Origin: Rhodopseudomonas infernalis
GTDB taxonomy: Bacteria; Pseudomonadota; Alphaproteobacteria; Rhizobiales; Xanthobacteraceae
Length of the DNA: 48,214 nucleotides
Reading direction: 5' to 3'
Assembly (NCBI RefSeq): GCF_022271405.1
Contig: NZ_JAJNAL010000034.1
Coordinates: 7,501-55,714 of the forward strand
Below, in pieces: positions 7,409 through 16,062 of this stretch. Positions within the stretch are counted from its first letter, which is position 1. Every line of letters starts with the position of its first letter. The translations under genes and the position numbers were made by a program. The notes beneath the pieces were generated by a model. That model made no database searches. It had not been told where the DNA came from and saw only the letters and a program-made list of their open reading frames with translations.

Positions 7409-10400
7409 TTGCAAACAACCTTGCTCGGCTTGGCCCTCGCGTTGATCCTGGCGCTTCTTGCTGCCCTCATCGGGCCGTTCGTGATCGACTGGAACCAGTT
7501 TCGCGATCAGTTCGAGGCGGAAGCGACGCGGCTTGCCGGCGCACCGGTTCGGGTCGCGGGGCCGCTTGATGCGCGACTGTTGCCGACCCCGACGCTGCGG
7601 CTGCGCGACGTCACCGTCGGCGGCGCCAATGACCCCGGCCGTATCAGCGCCGCCAAGCTCGATGTCGAGTTCAGCCTCGGATCTCTGATGCGTGGCGAGT
7701 GGCGGGCTGACGAGCTGTCCGTCAACGGCGTCTCGCTCGATCTTGGCCTCGACGCCAACGGCCGGCTCGACTGGCCGGCCTACGGGCTGTCTAATCTGGC
7801 GGCGCTGACGATCGATCGGCTTAACCTCACCGGCCGGATCGCGCTGCACGATGCGGCCAGCCGGTCGACAATCGAACTCAACGACATCGCGTTCGCCGGC
7901 GATCTGCGCGCGCAGGCCAGCGCGCTGCGCGGCGACGGCAATTTTGCTTTCCGGGGCAACCGCTATCCATTCCGCCTGTCCGCCGGCCGCGCGACCGACG
8001 GGACAGGGACGCGGCTGCGGTTCAGCGCCGAGCAAGCCGGCGCCGGGCTGGCGACCGATCTCGAGGGCGTCGTGACCTTCGAGGGGCAATCGCCGCGGTT
8101 CGACGGCACCGCCGCGCTGGCGGCAACGGCCGCAACGGAGCCGCCGCGCACGCCTTGGCGCATCTCGGCCAAGGTCAAGGCCGATCCGGCAATGCTGGTG
8201 CTGGATCAGCTCGAAACCTCATGGGGACCCGAAGAACGCGCCGTGAAGCTCGTCGGCTCTGGCAATGTTCGGCTCGGCGCGTCGCCGCTGCTGACGGTCA
8301 AGATGACCGGACGTCAGCTCGACGGCGATCGACTGCTGGCGGCGGAGGCGGGCGACCCCTGGCTGCCGCGGCTGCGCGAGCTGGCGGGCGATCTTCCGCG
8401 CCCGCCCTTGCCGATGAAGATCGCATTCGATGCCGAGCAGGTCATGCTCGGCAGCCGGCCGTTGACCGACATCACCGCCGAACTGCGCGGCGACGGTGAG
8501 GCGTGGCGGATCGAGCGGCTCGATCTGCGGGCGCCCGGCGGGTCGCGTTTCGCCATGAGCGGTGCGGCGGCCGCGGGAGCCGGCGACCCGTTCAAAGGCA
8601 CGGTCACGCTCGACTCCGCCGATCCGGACCTGCTCAGCGCTTGGTTGCAAGGACGGCCGCCGACTGCTGGCAGTACGCCGAAGCCGCTGCGCGTGCAGGG
8701 CAGCGTCGCCGCGGCGCCCGGCAGCCTGTCGGTCGATCCGCTGAAGATCGAGGCCGACGGCAACACGCTGCAAGGGCGCGTCGCCTATCGGGCGACGCCT
8801 GCGGAGCCGGGCGGCCGGATCGAAGCGACGCTGACGGGCGACGGGATCGAGTTCGACAGCGCATCGGGACTGGTGAGTTCGCTGGCCGGGCCGCGTGACG
8901 GCTGGCCGGCGCAGGCCAGCCTGGCGCTCGATGTCCGCGAGGCGCGGTCGCGGGCGAGCGGCCAGATTTGGCGGCCGCTGATCGTCAAGTTCGGCTATGG
9001 CCCAGGCACGATGACCCTGGATCAGCTTCACGCCGGCAGCGCTAGCGGATTAGCGCTGGAAGGCGACGGGGCGCTCGACCGCGCCAGCGCCACCGGCCGG
9101 CTCAATCTGAAAGCGAGCGCGCCGTCGCTCGCGCCGATCGTGGAGGCGCTCGAGCCGATCGCTCCGGCGGTGGCGGCGCGGCTGAAGGCGATGGGCGATG
9201 CGCCCGGTGCCACGCAGACGTCGCTTGCGCTGTCTCTGGATCACGACAACGCCAAAGCCGGGCAGGTGAAGGCCAGCGGCGTAGTGCAGATCGATTCGCC
9301 ACTGTTGCGCGGCCGGGCCTTGCTGACCGCCGCTCCGAAGATCGCCGACGTCGGTGAGCTGGACGCCGCAGCCCTCGGCCGCATCGATTTCGGGGCAGAA
9401 ACCAGGCTGACCGCAACGCGCGGCGCGGCGCTGCTCGGTCTGCTCGGCCTCGACCGCAGTTTCGCGGCCGGCGAGGGCGCGGCGACCTTGGACGCGACGG
9501 CGAACGGCACCTGGCAGGGCGCACTCAAGTTGAAGGCGCGGCTGGCCGGCGGCGCTTTCGACGTCGAGGCGGACGGCAACGCCGAGCCGTGGGCGGCGGA
9601 GCCGAAAGCGGCGCTGTCGCTGAATGCTCGGCGGCTCGATCTGGCACCGTTGCTCGAGCTGACCGGGACGGAGGCCGGCGCTGCGCGGATCAGCGCAACC
9701 TCGCGGCTCGCCGTCAGCGGCCGGCAGTGGACGTTCAACGAGATCGACGCGGCCCTTGGCGACTCCCGCCTGCGCGGACGATTGGCGCTGACGCTCGGCG
9801 ACGACGTGAATGTCGACGGCGAAGTCGGGCTCGACACCCTCGCGCTTGCCCCGACGCTGCAACTGGCGCTCGGCGTCACCGGCCGCGATCCCGCCGAGCC
9901 GCTGGGGTCCGGCTTGCTGCGCGGCTGGCGCGGCAAGATCAGTTTCCAGAGCGTGCGAGCGATCCTGCCGGGTGGTTCCGAACTGCAGCCGCTCGGCGGC
10001 ACGCTGCGTCACGACGGCCGGATGCTGACACTCGACGCCAACGGCAAGCTCGGCGGCGGCGATGCCAAGGTGCTGATGCACGCGCGGCCCGGCGATGTCG
10101 GCGTATCGCTCGACGCCACCGTCAATGTGAACGGCGCCAACGCGTCCGCGTTGCGCTTCGGCAATCAGACGATGCCGGCAGCGAAAGCATCGTTGCAGAT
10201 GACGCTGGATAGCATCGGCCGCAGCCCGTCGGCGCTGAGCGGGGCACTCGCCGGCGGCGGCACGCTGACACTGGAGCGGGCGAAGATTCCGGGACTCGAC
10301 CTGAAGGCGTTCGAAGTCGCAATGCGCGCCGGGGAGTCTGCACAGCCGGTCGACGATGCCAGTCTGGCGAAGATGATCGAGCCGGTGCTGGCGGCTGGGC

Positions 10401-11413
10401 CGCTCATGGTCGACGGCGTGCAGATGCCGATCAGCCTGGCCGACGGACGGCTGCGGGTGTCGCCGACGACGCTGCAGGCAAAGGGGGCTCGCGCGGTGAT
10501 CTCCGGCGGCTACGACATCCCCGCCGGGCAGGCCGACATCCGCGCCACGCTGACGATGACCGGCACCGGTCCGGGATTGCCGCCGGAAATCCGGATCTTT
10601 GCGGCCGGCCCGCCGGAGCGGCTGACGCGCAATGTCGACCTGTCGGCGCTGTCGTCCTGGCTGACGGTGAAGCGAATCGAGCGCGAAACAAGGAAACTAC
10701 AGACGCTGGAGCAGGAGGCGCGCCCGCCGGTCCTGCCCGCAGCGCGGCCGGATCCGCAGATTTCTGCGCCGTTGTCTCCGAGTCGTGCGACGACGGACGG
10801 CCCGCCGGCCCCTGGCGTGCAAGGCTACGCTGGCCAAGACGTCACCAGGCCCGATCAAAACAAGACGGACCAGGACAAGCAGGACCAGGGCAAGCCGACT
10901 CAGGACAATGCGCGTCGCGGCGACGCCAGCCCCGATCAAGCCAAACAAGACACGCGTCCAGCGGGCCAAAACGCGGCGCGGCCGGGCTCGGTCGATCCAA
11001 AGCCTGTCGCGCCGGGCTCGGCGGATCCAGGCTCCGCGGGGCCGGGCTCGTCCGGCCCAGCCTCGCAAGGCGCCGCCGTGCCGCAGCAACCCGGCCAAAC
11101 GCCGAGGCCGGCGGAAACCACCGCACCGCAATTGGTGCCGTTACCCGACGCGGATCCGCGTCGCGCGCCGGTGCCGCAGCCGAAGTCACGTGCAGCGTCG
11201 CCGTCGCCGACCCCCAAGCCAGCGCCGGCTCCGCCTCAAGCGTCGAACGACGCCGCATCCCATCCGCGCGAGCTTTCGGGCTCACATGACAGGGTGCAGC
11301 CTCTGCCGCCGCCTTTGGAAATCAAGCCGGCCCCCGGCGACGCGCGCGCAACGTCGCGCCCGCGTCAGCCGCTAATCCTCACGCCCCCGAACAATTCGCG
11401 GACGGCCTATTAG
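7409..11413 (+). CDS. AsmA-family protein, large, with disordered C-terminal tail
   Basis: A 1334-residue protein with an N-terminal membrane anchor (LLGLALALILALLAALIGPF) followed by the AsmA start pattern (DWNQFRDQFEAEATRLAG, then PVRVAGPLDARLLPTPTLRL). A long stretch of repeated beta-rich segments follows, such as LDLGLDANGRLDWPAYG and GTLTLERAKIPGLDLKAFEV. The family forms elongated periplasmic proteins linked to outer-membrane assembly and lipid transport between membranes. The start is a TTG with GAGGGG just upstream (7395-7400). From about residue 1090 the protein becomes low-complexity: an Asp/Gln/Lys-rich stretch (DQNKTDQDKQDQGKPTQDN), then Pro/Ala/Gly-rich repeats to the end. It stands alone, convergent with the ribbon-helix-helix gene. 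Confidence 0.9.
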   Translation: MQTTLLGLALALILALLAALIGPFVIDWNQFRDQFEAEATRLAGAPVRVAGPLDARLLPTPTLRLRDVTVGGANDPGRISAAKLDVEFSLGSLMRGEWRADELSVNGVSLDLGLDANGRLDWPAYGLSNLAALTIDRLNLTGRIALHDAASRSTIELNDIAFAGDLRAQASALRGDGNFAFRGNRYPFRLSAGRATDGTGTRLRFSAEQAGAGLATDLEGVVTFEGQSPRFDGTAALAATAATEPPRTPWRISAKVKADPAMLVLDQLETSWGPEERAVKLVGSGNVRLGASPLLTVKMTGRQLDGDRLLAAEAGDPWLPRLRELAGDLPRPPLPMKIAFDAEQVMLGSRPLTDITAELRGDGEAWRIERLDLRAPGGSRFAMSGAAAAGAGDPFKGTVTLDSADPDLLSAWLQGRPPTAGSTPKPLRVQGSVAAAPGSLSVDPLKIEADGNTLQGRVAYRATPAEPGGRIEATLTGDGIEFDSASGLVSSLAGPRDGWPAQASLALDVREARSRASGQIWRPLIVKFGYGPGTMTLDQLHAGSASGLALEGDGALDRASATGRLNLKASAPSLAPIVEALEPIAPAVAARLKAMGDAPGATQTSLALSLDHDNAKAGQVKASGVVQIDSPLLRGRALLTAAPKIADVGELDAAALGRIDFGAETRLTATRGAALLGLLGLDRSFAAGEGAATLDATANGTWQGALKLKARLAGGAFDVEADGNAEPWAAEPKAALSLNARRLDLAPLLELTGTEAGAARISATSRLAVSGRQWTFNEIDAALGDSRLRGRLALTLGDDVNVDGEVGLDTLALAPTLQLALGVTGRDPAEPLGSGLLRGWRGKISFQSVRAILPGGSELQPLGGTLRHDGRMLTLDANGKLGGGDAKVLMHARPGDVGVSLDATVNVNGANASALRFGNQTMPAAKASLQMTLDSIGRSPSALSGALAGGGTLTLERAKIPGLDLKAFEVAMRAGESAQPVDDASLAKMIEPVLAAGPLMVDGVQMPISLADGRLRVSPTTLQAKGARAVISGGYDIPAGQADIRATLTMTGTGPGLPPEIRIFAAGPPERLTRNVDLSALSSWLTVKRIERETRKLQTLEQEARPPVLPAARPDPQISAPLSPSRATTDGPPAPGVQGYAGQDVTRPDQNKTDQDKQDQGKPTQDNARRGDASPDQAKQDTRPAGQNAARPGSVDPKPVAPGSADPGSAGPGSSGPASQGAAVPQQPGQTPRPAETTAPQLVPLPDADPRRAPVPQPKSRAASPSPTPKPAPAPPQASNDAASHPRELSGSHDRVQPLPPPLEIKPAPGDARATSRPRQPLILTPPNNSRTAY

Positions 11414-11438
11414 TCAGCGCACCAATCGCCGAAGCTGA

Positions 11439-11720
11439 TCAGTGCGCAACCAGACTGCTATCGGCCTTCGCTTCGACCGCTGCCGGCTGCTGAGTTTGCT
11501 GCAGTGCACGGCTACGGAAGTAGTCCAGCACGAACAGGCGGATCGCCGAAGACAGATTGCCTTGCTGGCGCGCGCCATCGATCTCTCCGACGAGCTCGGA
11601 CAAAGTCATGTCCCGCACGCTGGAGATTTCCTTCATGCCATTCCAGAAAGCCTCTTCGAGGCTGACACTGGTCTTGTGGCCCGCAACCACAATCGACCGT
11701 TTGACCACCGGCGATTTCAT
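11439..11720 (-). CDS. Ribbon-helix-helix domain protein
   Basis: A 93-residue protein beginning MKSPVVKRSIVVAGHKTSVS. The segment RSIVVAGHKTSVSLEEAFWN, then GMKEISSVRDMTLSELVGEI, matches the ribbon-helix-helix family (RHH_4 type) found in alphaproteobacteria. It has a beta strand for DNA contact followed by two helices. It may be a DNA-binding regulator, though targets are unknown. It overlaps the stop of the upstream DUF4169 gene by four bases (ATGA), so the two are co-translated and the pairing is likely functional. Confidence 0.85.
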   Translation of the reverse strand: MKSPVVKRSIVVAGHKTSVSLEEAFWNGMKEISSVRDMTLSELVGEIDGARQQGNLSSAIRLFVLDYFRSRALQQTQQPAAVEAKADSSLVAH

Positions 11721-11905
11721 GACGCGTCCTCGCCACCGATTTTGTGTTGATTGAGCAGTTCATCGGCGCGACTAACCCGATAATCGTCCACAGCGCGCTG
11801 CGATTTGGTCCGTCCAAACCTTGCACGATTGACGTCGGCGAGCTGAGCGGCTGCTTCCCGCTCGGCTCGTTTCTTGAAACGTTTAAAATTGACCAAGTCC
11901 GCCAT
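11717..11905 (-). CDS. DUF4169 family protein
   Basis: A 62-residue basic protein starting MADLVNFKRFKKRAEREAAA and containing ANRxRFGRTKxxR-like residues (ADVNRARFGRTKSQRAVDDY). This is the whole DUF4169 pattern, a small alphaproteobacterial family of unknown function. The ATG at 11905 is favoured over a GTG nine bases upstream because the family begins M-x-(D/E)-(L/I)-V/I-N-(L/F)-(R/K). It is the first gene of a two-gene unit with the ribbon-helix-helix protein. An FNR/FixK-like palindrome lies about 210 bases upstream. Confidence 0.8.
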   Translation of the reverse strand: MADLVNFKRFKKRAEREAAAQLADVNRARFGRTKSQRAVDDYRVSRADELLNQHKIGGEDAS

Positions 11906-12111
11906 AACGGGCACCCATTATCGACTAAATCGGCAACGGGCAGCGATTATGGGCCGGGCACGAATGCACGAAACCATAGGCGGCTCGATCACCATCAAGA
12001 ACACAGTCCCTACCGCTGCAGGTGCTGCCAAATCTGCTTCGCCAAAACGGCTCACACGACCAAACCGCAATACTGCGGAAACAAGTTGATCAATCCGGGC
12101 GAGCAAGGGAT

Positions 12112-12125
12112 ATGATTTACATCAA
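12112..12125. promoter_or_regulatory. FNR/FixK-like box (ATGAT-TTAC-ATCAA)
   Basis: This matches the TTGAT-N4-ATCAA consensus of FNR/FixK-type regulators at nine of ten defined positions. It lies in the 11906-12170 gap, between the start of the DUF4169 gene and the stop of fumC. Its only obvious downstream target is the leftward DUF4169/RHH pair. A second nearby palindrome, ttgatcaa, lies at about 12086-12093. Nothing else gene-like was seen in the gap. Confidence 0.4.
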
Positions 12126-12170
12126 TTTCCCTGATGGCAAATTGTAGTCTGCGCTTATTGAGGATTGGAC

Positions 12171-13604
12171 TCAGCCCGGATGTGTCATTTTGTCCGGGCG
12201 GACCAGGCGATCGAAGTCGGCATCGGTCACCAGCTCGAGTCGCAGCGCTTCTTCTTTCAACGTTGTGCCTCGTTGATGCGCCGCTTTCGCAATCTTCGCG
12301 GCGTTGTCGTAGCCGATCTTGGGCGCGAGCGCGGTCACCAGCATCAACGAGCGCTGCATCAGCTCACCGATTCGCGCTTCGTCGGCGCGGATACCGTCGA
12401 CGCAGTTGGCGGTGAAGGAGCGTGCGGCATCGGCGAGTAGTCCGATCGACTGCAGCATCGCGTTCGCCATCACCGGCTTGTACACATTGAGTTCGAAGTG
12501 GCCCTGGCTGCCCGCGACCGTCAGCGTGGTGTGATTGCCGAACACCTGGCAGCACACCATGGTCATCGCTTCGCACTGCGTCGGGTTGACCTTGCCGGGC
12601 ATGATCGACGACCCGGGCTCGTTCTCCGGCAGGATCAGTTCGCCGAGGCCGGAGCGCGGCCCGGAGCCGAGCAGACGGATGTCGTTGGCGATCTTGAACA
12701 GCGCGGTGGCGGCCGCATTGATCGCGCCGTGGACCGAAACATAGGCGTCATTGGCTGCCAGCGCCTCGAACTTGTTCGGCGCGGTGACGAAAGGCAGCTT
12801 GGTAAGCGCGGCGGCGCGCTTGGCGAACGCCTTGGCAAATTTCGGATGGGTGTTGAGGCCGGTGCCGACCGCCGTGCCGCCCTGCGCCAGAGGATACAGC
12901 TCCTTCACCGCCAGCTTCAGCCGCGCCAGGCTGCTCGCGATTTGCGCGGCGTAGCCGGAAAATTCCTGGCCGAGCGTCAGCGGTGTTGCGTCCTGGGTGT
13001 GGGTGCGGCCGATCTTGACGATCCTGGCGAACGCCTTCTCCTTGGCGCGCAGCGCGTCATGCAGCGTCGTCAGGCCCGGGATCAGGTCGGACGTGATCGC
13101 CTGGGCGGCCGCGATGTGCATTGCGGTCGGAAACGAGTCGTTCGACGACTGGCTCATGTTGACGTGGTCGTTGGGGTGCACCGGCTGCTTGGCGCCGCGT
13201 TCGCCGCCGAGCAGTTCGTTGGCACGGTTGGCGATCACTTCATTGAGATTCATGTTGGTCTGGGTGCCGGAGCCGGTCTGCCACACCACCAGCGGGAAGT
13301 GATCGTCGAGTTCGCCACTGATCACTTCACGTGCGGCGCGAGCGATCACGCCGGCGCGGCGCTGATCGAGCAGGCCGAGTTCCCGGTTGGTTTCGGCGGC
13401 CGCCAGCTTGACGATGCCGAGGGCGTGGACGAGGCCGATCGGCATCCGGTCGTGGCCGATCTTGAAGTTCTGCCGCGATCGCTCGGTCTGCGCGCCCCAG
13501 TAACGGTCCGCCGCGACGTCGATCGGACCGAAGCTGTCGGTCTCGGTGCGGGTGGCGGCCGCTGCCTTGCTGTCGGGTTTACGCGCCGTCGATTTACGCG
13601 CCAT
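12171..13604 (-). CDS. fumC: Fumarate hydratase class II
   Basis: This 477-residue enzyme interconverts fumarate and L-malate in the TCA cycle, without an iron-sulfur cluster. The family signature [15 protein letters not shown] is present. Other active-site blocks are [35 protein letters not shown] and [20 protein letters not shown]. The start is the ATG giving [20 protein letters not shown], with GAGAGGAC upstream on the coding strand. This leaves a short Lys/Arg/Ala N-terminal extension before the conserved [11 protein letters not shown]. An earlier in-frame start would add 27 unrelated residues. It lies just downstream of sspB in the same orientation, about 90 bases apart. Confidence 0.97.
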   Translation of the reverse strand: MARKSTARKPDSKAAAATRTETDSFGPIDVAADRYWGAQTERSRQNFKIGHDRMPIGLVHALGIVKLAAAETNRELGLLDQRRAGVIARAAREVISGELDDHFPLVVWQTGSGTQTNMNLNEVIANRANELLGGERGAKQPVHPNDHVNMSQSSNDSFPTAMHIAAAQAITSDLIPGLTTLHDALRAKEKAFARIVKIGRTHTQDATPLTLGQEFSGYAAQIASSLARLKLAVKELYPLAQGGTAVGTGLNTHPKFAKAFAKRAAALTKLPFVTAPNKFEALAANDAYVSVHGAINAAATALFKIANDIRLLGSGPRSGLGELILPENEPGSSIMPGKVNPTQCEAMTMVCCQVFGNHTTLTVAGSQGHFELNVYKPVMANAMLQSIGLLADAARSFTANCVDGIRADEARIGELMQRSLMLVTALAPKIGYDNAAKIAKAAHQRGTTLKEEALRLELVTDADFDRLVRPDKMTHPG

Positions 13605-13692
13605 GGTGACCGTCCTCTCGGGATGTTTCAAAACATGCGAATTGCCGCGGGACGTTGCCGCCCACGGCACAAATGCGCAATTCACGCGACGG

Positions 13693-14208
13693 TTATTTTT
13701 TCCGGAATCTGTCCAGCCGAACGACTTCTGCGCCTTCCGACTTCACCGGTTGTTCGGCCGGAGCTTCTGGCGCGGGCTCGGCAGCCACCGGCAGAGCATG
13801 GGCTGGAGCCGGCGCAGCATCGGTGGTGTCGTCTGCCATCTCGGCCTCGCTCTCCGAGGCCTCGAATTGCAGGCCGAACTGAACCGAAGGATCGAAGAAG
13901 CTCTTAATCGCCGCGAACGGCACCACCAGCCGTTCGGGAATGCCGCCGAACGACAGCCCGACTTCGAATCGATCCTCGGTCACCACCAGATCCCAGAATT
14001 GGTGCTGCAGGATCACCGTCATTTCTTCGGGATATTGTGCGAGCAGTCGTGGCGACAGCTTCACGCCATCGGCCTTCGACCGGAACGTGATGAAGAAGTG
14101 GTGCTCGCCCGGCAGGCCATGCTGGGCGGCATCGGTGAGGACCGTCCGCAGAACGCCGCGCAATGCATCCTGCGTCAGCACGTCGTATCGGATGTGATCG
14201 GTCGCCAT
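13693..14208 (-). CDS. sspB: SspB-family ClpXP adaptor (alpha type)
   Basis: A 171-residue protein with the alphaproteobacterial SspB fold. Its start [20 protein letters not shown], and later [20 protein letters not shown] and [20 protein letters not shown], form the tag-binding body. A flexible Ala/Pro/Glu-rich linker follows. It ends in [14 protein letters not shown], which resembles the ClpX-binding (XB) tail. SspB tethers ssrA-tagged proteins to ClpXP. The tmRNA gene that writes those tags lies directly upstream on the same strand. The ATG at 14208 was chosen because the upstream in-frame extension of 65 residues has no family similarity, and AGGACA precedes the ATG. Confidence 0.93.
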   Translation of the reverse strand: MATDHIRYDVLTQDALRGVLRTVLTDAAQHGLPGEHHFFITFRSKADGVKLSPRLLAQYPEEMTVILQHQFWDLVVTEDRFEVGLSFGGIPERLVVPFAAIKSFFDPSVQFGLQFEASESEAEMADDTTDAAPAPAHALPVAAEPAPEAPAEQPVKSEGAEVVRLDRFRKK

Positions 14209-14409
14209 GAGTTGTCCTGTGCCTTGTCGTCTGAATCGTATCCGCCCGGAGCCTTTCAACGCGGATTGGTCCACGCAGATCCGACTCGCAACCTGCCGTG
14301 CAGCGTACCCCGGCCCAAGCTTCGGGTCAGCAGGCAACACGGCTGAATATTGGGCGGCCGCAGCCTCTCGGACGTGCGAGCAAAGCCAAGCGGAAAAAGC
14401 CAAGCGGAA

Positions 14410-14741
14410 AATGAGTGGAGGCTTCTGTTGCCAGGTGCCTCCGAACCCCGCCTAACGGAGCTTAACCCGTTAGGACTTTAGACTTGGTCTTTCAAACTGC
14501 GTTACGCAGCCTGAGCAACCGGAGCATAGTTGTCGTTGGCAACTATTGCAGTAGCCCGATAACGGCGGAACAATACCGGGAAAAAGCGAGCCCTTTACGC
14601 CCTCGTCGATCCTGTTTCGCCCCCGCCGAAACCCGCGGCTTGTTGGCCGGCACGGGCTTTGGTGGAGGCGCCGGGTACTGCCCCCGGGTCCGAATGGTTT
14701 ATTACGACAGCCATTTATTTCCATAGTCGGGTTGCCCCGAC
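14410..14741 (-). ncRNA. ssrA: tmRNA, circularly permuted two-piece form (approximate ends)
   Basis: Rescues stalled ribosomes. The acceptor piece is encoded first on the minus strand and ends with encoded CCA at 14662-14660. Next to it is a T-arm with stem CCGGG (14687-14683), a 7-base loop and CCCGG (14675-14671). After a spacer of 35 bases the coding piece starts at 14624 with GGGGGCG, followed by the tmRNA motif AACAGGATCGACGAGGGCG. GGGGGCG (14624-14618) pairs with CGCCUCC (14670-14664) over seven base pairs and includes the G3-U pair needed for alanyl-tRNA synthetase. The tag frame 14540-14502 reads ANDNYAPVAQAA-stop. Downstream lie two hairpins (14474-14451, and 14442-14417 followed by ATTTT). 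A TATATT near 14753-14748 could be the -10. The outer ends are estimates. Confidence 0.93.
14417..14442 (-). terminator. Possible intrinsic terminator or 3' hairpin of ssrA
   Basis: On the minus strand GGAGGC and GCCTCC pair across a 14-base loop and are followed by ACTCATTTTCC. The stem is GC-rich with a short T run, consistent with the end of the tmRNA precursor. It could instead be part of the tmRNA structure. Confidence 0.4.
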
Positions 14742-14868
14742 GCCCCCAATATAGGCGGCGGCGGCCGGCGGCGGAAGGGCGTTGGTGAGGAATCTCGTCC
14801 GTGTGCAGAACTGCGGGGAGCCGCAGAAAGCGGTGGTCCGCCGTTGGGCGCCGTTTTACAGCTAGGCG

Positions 14869-15459
14869 ATGGCCGCCGATCCTCCCGCAGATGTTGACGC
14901 CGCGCCGCCGGTTCCGCGACCGGAGCTCGGCGAATTGTTCGTTGCCTTCGCAATGATGTCGCTGGCCGGGTTCGGCGGCGTGCTGGTCTGGGCGCGGCGG
15001 GGCATCGTCGAGAAGCATCGCTGGATGAGCGCAGACGAGTTCAACGAGACCTTTGCGCTCTGCCACTTCTTGCCGGGGCCGAACATCGTCAATCTCTCGG
15101 TGGTCTTCGGCGCGCGCTTTCGCGGCATTCCCGGTGCGGTCGCGGCGTTCACCGGACTGCTGGCCCCGCCGGTGCTGATCGTGACGGTACTGGCGGCGCT
15201 GTATGCGCGCTACGGCGAGATCGACGCGCTTCGCCGGTCGCTCGCCGGCGTCACCTGTGTGGCGATCGGGCTGTTGTTTGCAGTCACATTCAAGATGTTG
15301 CTGCCGCTGCTGCGCAAGCGTGATCCGGTGGCTGTGGTTCTGCTGGTGACGGCGTTCGTGGCGATCGGCGTGCTGCGGTTGCCGCTGCCGGCTGTGCTCG
15401 GCGTGATGGTTCCGCTCAGCATCGGCGCCAACTACGTGATGGCGAAGCGGCTCCGATGA
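14869..15459 (+). CDS. Chromate transporter family protein, N-terminal half type (CHR short chain)
   Basis: A 196-residue membrane protein. ELFVAFAMMSLAGFGGVLVW and FALCHFLPGPNIVNLSVVFG are the CHR domain hallmarks, followed by about five hydrophobic helices. Short-chain CHR proteins are encoded as pairs and together make the equivalent of a full ChrA transporter, exporting chromate or related oxyanions. The next gene overlaps it by four bases (ATGA) and encodes the partner. The N-terminus (AADPPADVDAAPPVPRPE) is a short Pro/Ala leader. The natural substrate in this organism is not shown by sequence. Confidence 0.88.
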   Translation: MAADPPADVDAAPPVPRPELGELFVAFAMMSLAGFGGVLVWARRGIVEKHRWMSADEFNETFALCHFLPGPNIVNLSVVFGARFRGIPGAVAAFTGLLAPPVLIVTVLAALYARYGEIDALRRSLAGVTCVAIGLLFAVTFKMLLPLLRKRDPVAVVLLVTAFVAIGVLRLPLPAVLGVMVPLSIGANYVMAKRLR

Positions 15460-15992
15460 GCGGCAGCGATGCCTCGCTTGGGACCTTGGCCGCGACCTTC
15501 GGCGTGATGTCGCTGTTCGCGATCGGCGGCGCCAATGCGGCGGTTCCGGAGATTCACCGCATCGTCGTCGACGTCCACCACTGGCTCACCGATCAGCAGT
15601 TCGCCGATGCCTACGCGATCGCGCAGCTCTCGCCCGGCCCGAACGTGCTGATCGTGACGCTGATCGGCTATCAGGTCGCCGGCGTGCTCGGCGCCATGGT
15701 GGCGACGCTGTCGATGTGCGCCCCGACCGCGGCTCTCGCTTACGTCGTCAGCCGCGTGCTCGGCCGCTCCAGCCATTCGCCATGGCCCGGCATCATCCAG
15801 GCGGCGCTGGTGCCGCTGTCGATCGGGTTGATGGGCGCGAGCGGCTTCGTGCTCGCGGTAACGTCCGACCGGACGATAGGCGCGGCGCTGGTCACCGCCG
15901 TCGTCGCAGTCGTTGCCGGAGCCACACGAATGAACCCGCTCTGGCTGCTGATTGGAGGCGGCGTCTTGGGTTTCGCTGGCGTTGTCGGATGA
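15456..15992 (+). CDS. Chromate transporter family protein, second half (CHR short chain)
   Basis: A 178-residue partner of the preceding CHR protein. It repeats the domain pattern in GVMSLFAIGGANAAVPEIHR and YAIAQLSPGPNVLIVTLIGY, including the conserved PGPN, and has several membrane helices. It starts inside the stop codon region of the first gene, which indicates coupled translation. In the short-chain CHR group the two halves insert in opposite topology and work as a heterodimer (family knowledge). The two are separate genes, not a frameshifted long ChrA, since each has its own N-terminal soluble stretch. Confidence 0.88.
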   Translation: MSGSDASLGTLAATFGVMSLFAIGGANAAVPEIHRIVVDVHHWLTDQQFADAYAIAQLSPGPNVLIVTLIGYQVAGVLGAMVATLSMCAPTAALAYVVSRVLGRSSHSPWPGIIQAALVPLSIGLMGASGFVLAVTSDRTIGAALVTAVVAVVAGATRMNPLWLLIGGGVLGFAGVVG

Positions 15993-16062
15993 AAATGAGT
16001 AGTCAGGAAGGCAATGCCGCCCACAACAAACGGGCGCAAAGTCGATCAACGGGGAGGGTGTG

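Noticed and set aside
5766-7418. A 550-codon minus-strand frame opposite the FAD dehydrogenase
   Set aside because: Low-complexity antisense translation with no recognised domain, while the plus strand carries a complete FAD-oxidase.
12171-13604. FNR/FixK control of fumC by the box at 12112
   Set aside because: The box lies beyond the 3' end of fumC, which reads leftward, so it cannot act as its promoter element.
14869-15992. Possible frameshifted long ChrA gene
   Set aside because: The two frames each have their own start, N-terminal leader and CHR motif (PGPN in both), and overlap by ATGA. This is the normal short-chain CHR pair, not a broken gene.
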